In this document: positions 9,786-20,319 of the stretch, piece by piece | Layout: every line of letters starts with the position of its first letter | Numbering within the stretch: the stretch's first letter is position 1 | NCBI GenBank assembly: GCA_051655145.1 | Contig: JBOFZK010000068.1 | Span: forward strand, 16,328-80,327 | From: UBA710 sp051655145 | GTDB lineage: Bacteria > Bacillota_I > Bacilli_A > Mycoplasmatales > Metamycoplasmataceae | Reading direction: 5' to 3' | Length of the DNA stretch: 64,000 nucleotides | Notes under the pieces: generated by a model | The model's input: the letters and a program-made list of their open reading frames with translations, nothing else | The model's database searches: none | What the model was told of the DNA's origin: nothing | Program-made: the position numbers and the translations under genes

Positions 9786-11186
9786 ATGATTAATAAAAAA
9801 ATAAGAACTAGATATGCTCCTTCGCCTACTGGTTATTTACATATAGGTGGGGCTCGTACTGCATTATTTAGTTATCTTCTTGCCAAGCACTACAATGGAG
9901 ATTTTGTAGTAAGAATTGAGGATACTGATTTTTCAAGAAATGTCGAAAGAGGAGAAGAATCTCAGCTTGAAAATTTAGCTTGACTTGGAATTATTCCTGA
10001 TGAAGAGCCTAGTAAACCTAATCCTAAATATGGTAAATATAGACAAAGTGAAAAAATTGATAGATATAATCAAATCATAGATCAAATGATAATTGATGGT
10101 TTTGCCTATAAAGCATATGAAAATAAGGAAGAATTAGAAAAACAAAAAAAAGAGCAAGAAGATAAGGGTATCCCTTCTTTTAAATATGATAAAAATTGAT
10201 TAAAAATTTCTGATGAAGAAAAAAAACGAAGAGAAGAAAATAATGAATTCTCTGTTAGAGTATCCATTCCTTTAAATAAAGAATACAAATGAAATGATTT
10301 AGTAAGAGGAGAAATATCTTTTAATTCAAATGATATTGGTGATTTTGTTATTAAAAAATCTGATGGTTTTCCAACTTATAATTTTGCTGTTGTAATTGAT
10401 GATGTTGATATGGAAATATCTCATGTTTTAAGAGGAGAAGAGCATATAGCTAATACTCCCAAGCAGCTTGCTATATATGAAATATTAAAAAAAGAAAAGC
10501 CTTTTTTTGGTCACCTTACAATAATTACCAATATGGAAGGTAAAAAGTTATCAAAAAGAGATTTATCTCTTAAACAATTTATAGAAGATTATCGATTGAC
10601 AGGATATATTCCTGAAGCTATTTTTAACTTTTTATCATTATTAGGATGAACGCCTGGCAATAATCAAGAAATTTTATCTAAAGAAGAGTTAATTAAATAT
10701 TTTGATGTTGCAAGATTATCAAAATCTCCTTCTAAATTTGATATTGGAAAAATGAATTGATTTTCAAAAACATATATGAAAAATTTAGATAATAATTTTA
10801 TTGAAAAAAAACTTTCTTTTCCAGCTAATAAAAGCGAAGAATGAAAAGATGTTTTTATTTCGACATTTAAACAATTTTCAACAACATTTAGTGAAATGCA
10901 AACTTACTTAGAAGAATATAATAAAGAAATAAATAAAGTTAATGATGAATATAAAGATAATGTAGCAGTTGTTAGCTTTAAAGAAATATTTAAAGACAAA
11001 TTCTTTACAATTGAAAATATTCAAGAAACAATTAATTTAGTTGGTGAAAAAAATAAATTAAAAGGTAAAAATTTATTTATGCCTATTCGTCTTTTTTTAA
11101 CAGATAAAACAGAAGGTCCCGAGCTTGCTAAATGTATTTATTTATATGGGGAAGAAAGAATTAAAGAAAGATTAAAAAATATTTAA
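9786..11186 (+). CDS. gltX: Glutamyl-tRNA synthetase
   Basis: This is a 466-residue class I aminoacyl-tRNA synthetase. The first ATP-binding signature is in RYAPSPTGYLHIGGARTALF and the second is KLSKR near residue 255. FPTYNFAVVIDD and SHVLRGEEHI are typical of bacterial GluRS, and the C-terminal helical anticodon-binding part is complete. In-frame TGA codons encode Trp at several places, including AWLGI and LGWTPG. No glutaminyl-tRNA synthetase was seen in the window. In mollicutes this enzyme usually also charges tRNA-Gln with glutamate for amidation, which is an inference here. It sits between deoC and the DUF1934 gene. Confidence 0.97.
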
Positions 11187-11187
11187 T

Positions 11188-11565
11188 ATGACAATAGAAT
11201 TTGAATCATGTTTTTTAAAAAACGGTAAAGAAGAAAAAATAAAAATGGTTGCTCCTCTTTTAAAACATGAATGAGAAGATGATGTTTATGTAATTGAATT
11301 TACAGAAAAAGAAACCAATATTATTAATCGTTTTGAAATAAAAAATGATACCTTAATTATTATTTGTGGTCCTAGTACTTTATATTTAAAATCTAAAGAA
11401 AATATTTTAAATAATTATCAAACAGAATATGGAGAAATAAAATTATTTACAAGACTTCAAAGACTTGATTTTGTTGAAAATGAAAAACTTTATTTCATTT
11501 ATAAACTTTTAGATGAAAATAAAAATGAAATTAATAAGTTTAATATTAAAATGAAAATTTATTAA
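11188..11565 (+). CDS. DUF1934 / YwiB-type small beta-barrel protein
   Basis: This gene encodes 125 residues and begins one base after the gltX stop. It is interrupted by a TGA (Trp) in LLKHEWEDD and so is easily missed under the standard code. The protein is strongly beta: EFTEKETNIINRFEIKNDTL, then IIICGPSTLYL and a run YGEIKLFTRLQRLDF. This layout resembles the DUF1934 (YwiB) family of lipocalin-like barrels in Firmicutes, whose role is unknown. It meets rpmE tail to tail with 2 bases between. The gene call is firm; the family assignment is by pattern only. Confidence 0.8.
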
Positions 11566-11567
11566 AT

Positions 11568-11780
11568 TTATTTTTTAACAGAAGCAGAAACTCTTTTATT
11601 AAATCTTTCTACTCTACCTTTTGATTTTGCTTTAGTTTTATCACCTGTATAAAAGGCATGACAACCAGAACAAACATCAACAATTACATTAGGATTTGTT
11701 GTTAAAAGTTCATGATTTGTATTACATGTTGAACATGTTATTTCAATAATTTTGTTTTCAGGGTGTGTATTTTTTTTCAT
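11568..11780 (-). CDS. rpmE: Ribosomal protein bL31
   Basis: This 70-residue protein of the large ribosomal subunit bridges to the small subunit. It carries four cysteines as two pairs, CSTC near residue 16 and CSGC near residue 36, the zinc-binding (C+) form of L31. It keeps the typical HAFYTGDK and the basic GRVERFNKR tail. The start overlaps an A+T-rich segment with TAAAAT boxes 5-10 bases upstream and no ribosome binding site, so its mRNA may be leaderless. It is the last gene before the convergent DUF1934 gene. Confidence 0.95.
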   Translation of the reverse strand: MKKNTHPENKIIEITCSTCNTNHELLTTNPNVIVDVCSGCHAFYTGDKTKAKSKGRVERFNKRVSASVKK

Positions 11781-11809
11781 AATTTATTTTATTTTAACAC
11801 ATTTAAATG

Positions 11810-12046
11810 TTATTTATCATTTTTTGCATTTTTCATTGATCTCATAACTTGTTTTATTTGAGCTTCAGATGGTTTTCTTCCCATTTGTAAGAACATTGCC
11901 TTAATCATTTTTTCATTTATAGGTGGATTTTCTCTTAATTGTTTTTCGAACATTCTTTTAGTTACAAAAAACCCAATTCCTGCTCCTATTAAAATTCCTA
12001 GAAAAACTCCTAGACAAATCATTCCTATTGCTAAACCTAAATCCAT
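11810..12046 (-). CDS. YneF-family (UPF0154) small membrane protein
   Basis: This 78-residue protein has one N-terminal membrane helix rich in glycine (GMICLGVFLGILIGAGIGFF), followed by a conserved cytoplasmic tail with KRMFEKQLRENPPINEKMIK and FLQMGRKPSEAQIKQVMR. This arrangement and the NPPINE and GRKPS motifs match UPF0154/YneF, found across Firmicutes and mollicutes with no defined function. A GGAG site lies inside the end of the preceding gene, whose stop is 2 bases upstream, so the two are cotranscribed. Confidence 0.9.
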   Translation of the reverse strand: MDLGLAIGMICLGVFLGILIGAGIGFFVTKRMFEKQLRENPPINEKMIKAMFLQMGRKPSEAQIKQVMRSMKNAKNDK

Positions 12047-12048
12047 AT

Positions 12049-12879
12049 TTAAATAGCTCCTTTTTTTGTATATTTTAATACTAATTTTACAATAATAGGT
12101 AAAACTAATATTACTAAAATTGAAATAACGAAAATTCTTCTATAAGCTTTGTTTCTTTCATAAACCATTTTATTTATTTCTAGTTGTGAAATTACTTCAT
12201 TTCCAAAAAATGCTTGAATATCAATTATTCTCTTTTTTCTAAAAATAGTTATAAAAATATAAAAGGATAAAATTCCTCCAAGAATTGCTAAAACAACATA
12301 AGCAATTAGCTCTGGGTTAGGGCCTAAATTTCTAATTCAAACATCAAATTCAAAAATTCATCAATTAACGTCTTTTAATCATCAAAAAATTATTAAAGAA
12401 ATAGAACCATAAAATAAGGCTGCAATCGTTATTCAATTACTTGCAACTTGTTTTAGATTTAATTTTAAATATAAATTAGAAATAAATGGCGGCGTTATTT
12501 TCGATCCTATTCTAATACTATCTCGATAAGCGGTAATGGATTTTTTAAGTGAAAGATAATCAATCATATTAAATATAAAAAGTAATCCAAAAATAATTGA
12601 TCCAACTCCTGCTAAAATATAAAATAATCAACTATAGTTACTTAAAACTGTAGCAAGAAGAGAAATAAATATAATTTGACTTGCAAATAGAAGAAAATAA
12701 AGAATAAAACAAAAAATTTGTTTATTTTGCTCAAGTTTAAAAACTTTATAAATACCATTAGGAATTAATCCTTCTGAATCTTTTATATAATTCGATGCTA
12801 TTTTTTTAGCAAGAACTGTATCTGGATTTTGAACAAAAGATATTGTTCCTGAATTGTAAATTGGTTTTATATCATTCAT
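12049..12879 (-). CDS. Polytopic membrane protein of unknown function
   Basis: This gene encodes 276 residues with several TGA-encoded tryptophans, which hide the C-terminal two thirds under the standard code. The N-terminal 50 residues are soluble. Four strongly hydrophobic segments follow, arranged as two pairs: about residues 55-80 and 84-107, then about 148-170 and 190-212. A fifth lies near the C-terminus (RIFVISILVILVLPIIVKLV). The layout reminds me of the MSC_0882-type membrane proteins of mycoplasmas, but I am not sure. It shares a transcript with the YneF gene and has a -10 box at 12900-12905. Confidence 0.75.
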
Positions 12880-12899
12880 TTTTACTCGAAACTAATTAC

Positions 12900-12905
12900 A
12901 TTATA
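12900..12905 (-). promoter_or_regulatory. -10 box of the membrane protein-yneF unit
   Basis: TATAAT on the minus strand lies 20 bases before the ATG at 12879. A GAG tract in the short leader may be a weak ribosome binding site. Confidence 0.5.
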
Positions 12906-12943
12906 ACTTATTTATTATGAATTTATAATTAATGGATTTATTA

Positions 12944-12949
12944 TATAAT
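12944..12949 (+). promoter_or_regulatory. -10 box of the amino acid permease gene
   Basis: TATAAT ends 8 bases before the ATG at 12958, with no ribosome binding site between. A leaderless transcript is expected. Confidence 0.6.
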
Positions 12950-12957
12950 AAATTAAT

Positions 12958-14457
12958 ATGGAAATTAAAAATGTCAGGAAATTAGGTTTTTTTTCGGCCC
13001 TTACTATTTGTATTGGTTCTGTTGTTGGTATAGGGATTTTCTTTAAAAATGCTTCTATTCAAGGTTTTAATCAAAATGATGGTGTTTCTTGACTTTTATC
13101 ATGAATATTAGGTGGTTTTATTGCTTTATTAGTAGCTATCCATTTTGGAAAACTATCAAAAGTAAAATTAGATAATGATGATACAGGGCTTGCTGGTTGA
13201 GCAAATTATTATACTAAACCTAAAGAAAAATGATTTTCTAAGCTAGTTTCGCTTAATTATTCTTTATTTTATAATTCTTTACTTTTTGTAATTCTAATAT
13301 TTTTAACGGGGGAAACCGTAGTTGAATTTATCTATAATGCTCAAGGATTGGATCATAAAGAATTCCCGGTTTATGGGATTGTTATTATTTCTTTAGCCTT
13401 CGGAATTGTTATTTTTATAGTAAATTATTTATCAACAAAATTTGTCGGGATAGCTTCTCAAGTAACAACAATAATAAAATTTATTCCTTTAATCATTGTA
13501 ATTATGAGTGGGATGATTCTATTTAATAGTCACCACTTAGAAGCACCTAATGGAAATTTAGGAGGAAATGGATTTGAAAATTCAATTTCGCCTGGAGAAT
13601 CATTTCAAGGAATTTTAATTTCTCTTCCTGCTGTATTATTTGCTTTTGACAATTTTGTTGGAGTAGGTGTTTTAGGAGATAGATTTAAAGGCGGAGAAAA
13701 AACAGTTTCAAAAGTTATTTTTATAGGAATGATTGGGGTTATTATTATTTACGTTTTAGTGGCTGTTTCTTCAATTCTTCACTCTGTAGATGGTATTCCA
13801 TCTTTTATTGCAAATGTAATTCAAGATATTTTTGGCGGGCAAGCCGGAAGAATTCTTAATATATTTTTATCATTAATTATTTTTATCTCTGTTTTTGGAA
13901 CAACAATGGCGGTTAATGCTGTTTGTTTAAAAGAATTTCAAAATATTGTAAGAAAAAAAGTAATTTATAAAACTAATTGATGAATTAATAAATTTGGAGA
14001 AAATAAAACTGTAATTATTTTCTATTCAGTTGTTATAGGATTTTGGTCATTACTTATATATCTTCCCGCTTCTATTTTAAACAATGATCAAATTGTCGAT
14101 GGTTTTAGTAATTATCCAGTTATTTTGTTTTTCTTGGTTTATATAATTCTTATATTCTTTTATTGAAAAAATGATTATTTACCTAATCAAGAAAATAAAA
14201 GTAAAAAAATAATTTATTCTATCTTTGTTATCTTTACCCTTTTTGCAATATCTGTTGTTATTTCTGTAAATGTTATTTTATCTGTAAAAGAGGCTATTGT
14301 TAATCCTTTAGGAAAAATTTCTTGAGGATTGTATTTTACTAATGGAATTGGAATTAGTAATTTAGGAGCTATTATCTTTTATTTATTTTTTATATTATTC
14401 TTTTTCGCAACTCCATTTATAAATGATTATTTTGTTAGAAAAGCTCAATTAAAATAA
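12958..14457 (+). CDS. APC-superfamily amino acid permease
   Basis: This is a 499-residue integral membrane transporter with about twelve hydrophobic segments. The first helix carries the APC substrate/ion signature LTICIGSVVGIGIFF, with the broken-helix glycines that hold the amino acid. LPAVLFAFDNFVGVG matches the conserved region around helix 6, and FGTTMAVNAVCLKEF the region after helix 8. Members import amino acids by proton symport or exchange, and mycoplasmas depend on such uptake. The substrate cannot be deduced. The last 23 bases overlap the end of tyrS on the other strand. Confidence 0.87.
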
Positions 14458-15691
14458 AAGTCTTTTTTCCTTTTTTTAATATTAAATATTTAGAGTTAAT
14501 TAAATCTTCTTTTTTATATATAAAATTGTAATCAGAAGTTTTTTCTCCATTTATAGTAATTGAATTAGTTCCGAAAAATTCTCTTATTTCTCTTTTTGAA
14601 CTAAAAATTTTTAATTCATTTAATATTTCTATAATTGGTTTGTTTGCATCTTCTAATTTAAAATGGTTTTCCTTGTGAAATAAACTTAATAGTGTTTTTT
14701 CTTCTATGTTTTTATAATCTTCTTTAAATAAAAACACAGCTGTTTCTTCACACTTTAAAAAATCTTGTTTTGAATGAATTTCTGTAATTATATTTTCAGC
14801 TATTTTTTTATGAGCAAATCTTTTCTTTGGATCTTTTACATGCTCTAATAAAATTTCTTTTATTTCTTTTTCATTATATGATGTTAAAAATTTAAATAAT
14901 TTTTCTAAATCGCTATCATCTTGTTTGATAATATATTGATAGATTTCAAATGGATTTGTAATTTCTCTATCTAAATAAAGAGCTCCTGATTCTGATTTCC
15001 CGAATTTCTTACCATCTTTTTTTAATAAAAGATTAATTGTTAAACCAACAGCATTATTTTTATCTCCATATACTTTTCTTATAAAATCAGTTCCAGCAGT
15101 AATGTTTCCTCATTGATCGCTTCCACCAATTTGAACAAAAACATTTTTTGTTTCATATAAAACTTTTCAATCATAAGATTGTAAGATAGAATAAGAAAAT
15201 TCTGTATAACTAATTCCATCTGATAATCTATTTTTAACAATTTCTTTTTCAAGCATTCTATTAACTTGAAAACTCTTTGATACATCTCTTAAAAATTCCA
15301 CAACACTCATTTTTGATCAGATATCAATATTGTTAAAAATTTCGTCTGAATCAGAATATTTTTTTATTTGTTTAGCAATAGCTTCTGAATTAAAAAGAAC
15401 TTGTTCTTTATTTAATAAATTTCTTTCGCTATTTTTCCCAGAAGGATCACCAATCATTCCTGTTCCGCCACCAACAAGAGCTATAGTTCTAAAACCATAT
15501 TTTTTAAACATCTTTAATATTCTTATCATTACATAATTACCTAAATGTAGTGATTTAAAAGATGGATCGAATCCAACATAAATAGCAAAATCATTATTTT
15601 TTTTAATTATATTTAAAAGTTTTTTTTCATCTGTAATATTACTAATTAATCCTCTTCACTTTAATTCTTTTATAATGTCTTCTTTTTGCAT
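14435..15691 (-). CDS. tyrS: Tyrosyl-tRNA synthetase
   Basis: This is a 418-residue class I synthetase. The N-terminal Rossmann fold has IYVGFDPSFKSLHLGNYV, with the HIGH-like HLGN, and VGGGTGMIGDPSGK. The tyrosine and tRNA segment is FVQIGGSDQWGNITAG (W is TGA), and the KMSKS equivalent is KFGKS. The C-terminal 90 residues form an S4-like RNA-binding domain with REFFGTNSITINGEK. The ATG at 15691 gives a complete catalytic domain and lies 30 bases from a TATAAT box at 15722-15727. The gene overlaps the permease tail to tail. Confidence 0.97.
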
Positions 15692-15721
15692 ATTTACTTC
15701 CCATGAAAATTTATTAATATA

Positions 15722-15727
15722 ATTATA
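15722..15727 (-). promoter_or_regulatory. -10 box of tyrS
   Basis: TATAAT on the minus strand is followed by a leader of about 24 bases containing GGGAAG before the start codon. Confidence 0.5.
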
Positions 15728-15794
15728 ATAGATTTAAAAAAATATAGTTTTTGATAATGTAAAAATAAAAAATTAATCATTTTATTTATTGTTG

Positions 15795-15800
15795 TAAAAT
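15795..15800 (+). promoter_or_regulatory. -10 box of the choline-kinase-like gene
   Basis: TAAAAT preceded by TTG ends 7 bases before the ATG at 15808. No ribosome binding site is present. Confidence 0.5.
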
Positions 15801-15807
15801 TAAAATT

Positions 15808-16629
15808 ATGAATCACCAAAAAGATAATAAAGAAGAAATAAAAAATTTTTTTTATGAGAAATTACCTAATTTAAAAAACAAAAAAATTATTTCAATTACA
15901 AAAATAGAGGCAGGATTTACAAACAATATTTTTAAACTTATTTTAGAAACAGGAGAAATTTTTAAAATAAGGAAAGCTATTTACAATAAATTTATAAATA
16001 GACAATTAGAAAAAACAATAGAATTTTCTTTGTATAAAAATATAATCTTTTTTTGAGATGAAAATGGAGATTATATTAAAAAATGAATAGAAGGAGAAAC
16101 ACTTAAAAAAGGAAATGTTTGTTATGATTTTTGAAAAGATCTTTTTTCTCAAATTTCTAATATGCAAAAAATTGATATTAAACATTTAAATATTAAAAAA
16201 TTAGAATATTTTGTAGAAGATCATAAAGTAGATTCAAGATTAAAAGAATCTTTTAAATATTATGAGCAAATAATTGAAGAAGAAATAGATGAAGATCATT
16301 TAGTTTTAACTCATAACGATGTTTCTCAAAATAATATTGTAGTTTCCGATAATAAATTTTATTTAATAGATTTTGAATGAGCTACATTAAATCATAATTA
16401 TTGAGATATTGGAAATATTATAAAAGATTTAGAAATCAATAAAAACGAAATAGAAGAAGAAATGTTTTTTAATGATTTTGATAAAGAAAAATTATTTAAG
16501 ATAGTTTTTTGTACTCATTTTTATACTTATTTTTGAACACATAAAGTTCCTAATACAAAAAGAATAGAAGAATATAGAGAAGAAGTTGTTAATAGAACTC
16601 TTTATTGATTAAATGTTATTAAAAAATAA
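15808..16629 (+). CDS. Choline/ethanolamine kinase-like (LicA/APH-fold) phosphotransferase
   Basis: This 273-residue protein has the aminoglycoside-phosphotransferase/choline-kinase fold. The N-lobe has IEAGFTNNIFKL, resembling the glycine-rich nucleotide loop of LicA proteins, and KIRKA for the ATP-binding lysine. The C-lobe has the catalytic loop LTHNDVSQNNIVV (pattern HxDxxxxN), then the metal-binding LIDFEWA and NHNYWDIGNI, which is typical of choline kinases. The likely reaction is phosphorylation of choline or a related small alcohol for lipid or surface glycolipid synthesis. Five or more Trp codons are TGA. It is transcribed alone and converges on plsY with 1 base between. A LicD-like protein is encoded at 45119-45817. 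The exact substrate is open. Confidence 0.8.
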
Positions 16630-16630
16630 T

Positions 16631-17311
16631 TTATTTTTTAAAACTTAATTTATTTTCTTTCTTTTGAATTATTTTAACGATATTTTTTCTATGAGCAATA
16701 ATTACTAAAATTGATGATATTAAAATAGATAAAAATGATAATCATGAATAATTAGGCATTTGAATCATAGAGTCCATAAAATTTCATAATGGACACATGA
16801 ATGCTAATGGCGAAATTAAAGTTGGGGCAACTATTGAACCTAAAGAAACATATTTACTTGAAATTACAATAATTAAAAAGATACAAGTTCCTATCATTGT
16901 AATAAAAATAGAAATAGAACAAATAAGTCCTAATAGAGTTGCAGCTCCTTTACCACCTTTAAATTTATAATAAACTGGTCATATATGCCCTATAATTACA
17001 AAAATTGTTGCTACTTGAGGTAATATCTGAGGAATTCCATTTGCTGGAGTTTGAAAAAAAGGAATATATTTTTGAAATGCGCCTAACATAAAAGCAAATC
17101 AAAAAGCTTTTGATACATCTAAAAAGAAAATGAAAGCTCCAAATTTAACTCCATATGTTCTCATTGCATTTGTTGCTCCAGGATTACCTGAACCTAATTC
17201 TCTTATATTTTGTTTATTTTTTGAATGACTAGTAATTAATAAAGCAAAATTAATAGAACCGATTAAATATCCTAAAATACCAAACACCAATGTTGTTCAA
17301 ATTCAATTCAT
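16631..17311 (-). CDS. plsY: Acyl-phosphate:glycerol-3-phosphate acyltransferase PlsY
   Basis: This 226-residue polytopic membrane enzyme transfers an acyl group from acyl phosphate to glycerol 3-phosphate, the first step of phospholipid synthesis in bacteria lacking PlsB. The three PlsY loops are recognisable: IRELGSGNPGATNAMRTYG, then YKFKGGKGAATLLG, then the third conserved region with the stretch VSLGSIVAPTLISPL, and the C-terminal HRKNIVKI. The ATG overlaps the galU stop by one base (TAATG), so translation is probably coupled. The C-terminus is basic, with lysine in nearly every other position. Confidence 0.95.
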
Positions 17312-18216
17312 TATTTATACTTTTTAAATATCTCCTCTTTTAAATATTTTTCTATTTCATTTTTTGTTTCAGGGTTATCAAGAGCATATGTAATATTAGC
17401 TTTTATAAACCCTTCCATTGATCCTAAATCAAAACGATTTCCAGAAAAATTATATGCATAAATTTTTTCTTCTTTAAGGTATTTATCAAATACAGAAACT
17501 AAATCAATTTCTTTTTTATCATTTTTATCAAAATTTTCTACAGCTTCTTCAAGATATTTTACAATTGAATAATTAAAAATATATCTACCTAGAATAGCTT
17601 TATTTGATGGTGATTTATTTTGAGCTGGTTTTTCTATAGCTCCTGATATTTCAAAAAATTTGTTTTTAACTTCAGATTCTATTTTCGGAATAATCATTCC
17701 ATAAAGATGGGTTTTATTATCTTCTACTTCTTGAACACCAATAACTGAAGAATTAGAAATATTATAAAATTCCATTAATTGTTGAATAGCTGGTTGTTCC
17801 GATTTAACTAAATCATCACCTAAAACAACAGCAAATGGTTCATCTTTAAAAAATCTTGCTCCTGTTAATATCGCATGACCCAATCCTAATTGTTCATATT
17901 GATAAACTACTCTAATAATTGGATGTCTATTAGTTTTAATAAGGTCTGTTAACAATGTTTTCTTTTCTTTAAATTCTAATTCTTTTTCAAGTTCTATATT
18001 TGGTTCAAAATATCTCATTATTTCTTGTTTTCTTGTTGAAATAACTAAAATTATCTCTTCTATCCCTGAATCTAAACCTTCATCAACCAAATAATCAATA
18101 GAGGGACGATTTAAAATTGGCAATAATTCTTTAGGAATAACTTTTGTCATTGGTAAAAATCTTGTTCCTCATCCAGCGGCTGGAATTATCATTTTTTTTA
18201 CTTGTTGTTTTTTCAT
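17311..18216 (-). CDS. galU: UTP-glucose-1-phosphate uridylyltransferase
   Basis: This 301-residue enzyme makes UDP-glucose from UTP and glucose 1-phosphate for glycolipids and polysaccharides. It has the nucleotidyltransferase signature IIPAAGWGTRFLP (W is TGA), then the conserved TKVIPKELLPILNRPSIDYLV, FAVVLGDDLV with the metal-binding Asp, and the C-terminal NRFDLGSMEGFI. The ATG at 18216 is used because it retains the N-terminal AAGWGTRF motif; Met9 is a possible alternative. A TATAAT box only 5 bases upstream and no ribosome binding site suggest a leaderless mRNA. plsY follows with a one-base overlap. Confidence 0.96.
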
Positions 18217-18221
18217 ACTTT

Positions 18222-18227
18222 ATTATA
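18222..18227 (-). promoter_or_regulatory. -10 box of the galU-plsY unit
   Basis: TATAAT on the minus strand ends 5 bases before the galU ATG, the closest spacing seen in the window. Confidence 0.6.
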
Positions 18228-18389
18228 TTAATTTTAACAAAATTGCAAATATTTTAATATTTATAATTTTCCTATGCTTATATTTTTTTATTTTAAAATT
18301 GTTTTTTTGAGGATTTCAAAAATTAATTTATTTAAATTTAAATGTATAATTTAAAAAAATTAATTAAAAAGAAAAACAACGAATTTGAA

Positions 18390-20288
18390 ATGTATAACCA
18401 TAAAGAAATAGAAAAAAAATGACAAAAATACTGATTTAAAAACAAAGTTTTTAAAACTGGTTCTGATAATTCAAAAGAAAATTTTTATGTTTTAGATATG
18501 TTTCCTTATCCTTCAGGTTCTGGATTACATGTAGGACACCCTGAAGGATATACAGCTACAGATATAATTGCAAGATATAAAAGATTAAATAATTTTAATG
18601 TTCTTCACCCAATTGGATGAGACGCTTTTGGTCTTCCAGCTGAACAATATGCTCTGCAAACTGGAAATAAACCTCAAAGTTTTACAAATAAAAACATTGA
18701 AATTTTTAGACAACAATTACAAAGTTTAGGTTTTTCATATGATTATGATAAAGAAATAAATACAACTGATCCAAAGTATTATAAATGAACACAATGAATA
18801 TTTGCTCAAATGTATAAGCATAATCTTGCCGAAATAAGAGAGATTGATGTTAATTGATGTGAAGGTCTTGGAACTGTTTTAGCTAATGAAGAAGTTTTAG
18901 TTGATGAAAATGGAAATAATGTTTCAGAAAGAGGATCATTTCCTGTAGTTAAAAAATCAATGAAGCAATGAGTTTTAAAAATAACTAATTACGCTGATAA
19001 ATTGCTTGATGGACTTAATACTTTAGATTGACCTAATTCTTTAAAATCATTACAAAGAAATTGAATTGGTAAAAAAGTTGAAAATAATAAAACAACATAT
19101 CAATTAAGAGATTGAATTTTTGCAAGACAAAGATATTGAGGAGAACCATTCCCAATTGCTTTTGATGAAGACAATAATATTTTATTAATTGAAAATTTAG
19201 TTGAATTACCTGATTTAGAAATGATAACTCCTTCAGGTAATGGAGAATCACCATTAGCAAATGCTAAAGATTGATTATATTTTGAACATGAAGGAAAAAA
19301 ATATAGAAGAGAAACTAATACAATGCCTCAATGAGCTGGTTCTAGTTGATATTACTTAGGATATATTTTAAAAAATGAAGATGATACTTATTTAGATCTT
19401 GATTCTAAAAAAGCATATGAAGAATTTAAAAAATGATTGCCTGTTGATATTTATATAGGAGGACAAGAACATGCCGTTCTTCATCTTCTATATGCAAGAT
19501 TTTGACATAAGTTTTTATATGATATTAAAGTTGTTCCTACAGAAGAACCATTTTTAAAATTAGTTAACCAAGGAATGATTTTGGGTGAAGATAATCAAAA
19601 AATGTCTAAATCAAAGGGTAATGTAATAAATCCTAATGAAATAGTAGAAAATTTTGGAGCAGATACTTTAAGAGTTTATGAAATGTTTATGGGTCCACTT
19701 ACAGAAACTAAACCATGAAATGAAAGTAGTGTTGATGGAACAAGAAAATGATTAGAAAGAGTTTATAGACTTGTTAAAAAATATATCGACAAAGAATTAT
19801 TATTTGATAATAAAGAAAATTTAGAATTAGAAAGTGAATACAATAAATTAGTAAAAAGCGCTACAGAGTGTATTGAAGAATTGAAATTTAATGTCACTAT
19901 TTCTAAGATGATGGTTTATATAAATTATTTATATAAATTGAATTCTCTTCCTAATAAAAAATATTTAGAATCATTTTTAGTTATATTTTCAACATTTGCT
20001 CCTCATTTAGCAGAAGAGCTTTTATTCCAATTAGAAGGAAAAGAAATATTTAAACAAATATGACCAACATATTCAGATTCAAAAATAATTACAACTAAGA
20101 AAGTTCTTGCTATTCAAATTAATGGAAAAGTTAGAGGAACAATTGAGATTAATGATGATTGAAGCGAAGAAGAAATTATTGAAAATGCCAAAAAAAATAA
20201 TAATGTTAATAAATATATTAAGGATAAAAAGATATTAAAAGCAATTGTTATTAAAGATAAAATATTAAGTTTTGTAATTGATAATTAG
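18390..20288 (+). CDS. leuS: Leucyl-tRNA synthetase lacking the CP1 editing domain
   Basis: This is a 632-residue LeuRS; usual bacterial enzymes are 800-880. The catalytic core is complete: MFPYPSGSGLHVGHPEG (HIGH = HVGH), GWDAFGLPAEQYA, IYIGGQEHAVLHLLYARF, MSKSKGN as the KMSKS loop, and the C-terminal anticodon-binding and ASKI-like parts. The sequence passes from LQRNWIGK straight to LRDWIFARQRYWG through about ten residues (KVENNKTTYQ), where other LeuRS carry the roughly 180-residue CP1 domain that hydrolyses mischarged tRNA. The enzyme therefore cannot edit by that route. M. mobile LeuRS is the described case of this loss. The ATG at 18390 starts the normal N-terminus; an in-frame ATG at 18342 would add 16 basic residues. 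Confidence 0.97.
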
Positions 20289-20319
20289 ATTTATTAAAAT
20301 TGTGGTTTAATTTATATAT

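Noticed and set aside
15079..15285. Minus-strand 68-codon frame within tyrS
   Set aside because: It is in a different frame from the intact tyrS reading frame that spans the same bases once TGA is read as Trp.
18342..18389. Upstream in-frame ATG extending leuS by 16 residues
   Set aside because: The extension is a lysine-rich A+T run without family similarity, and there is no ribosome site before it; the normal LeuRS start is at 18390.
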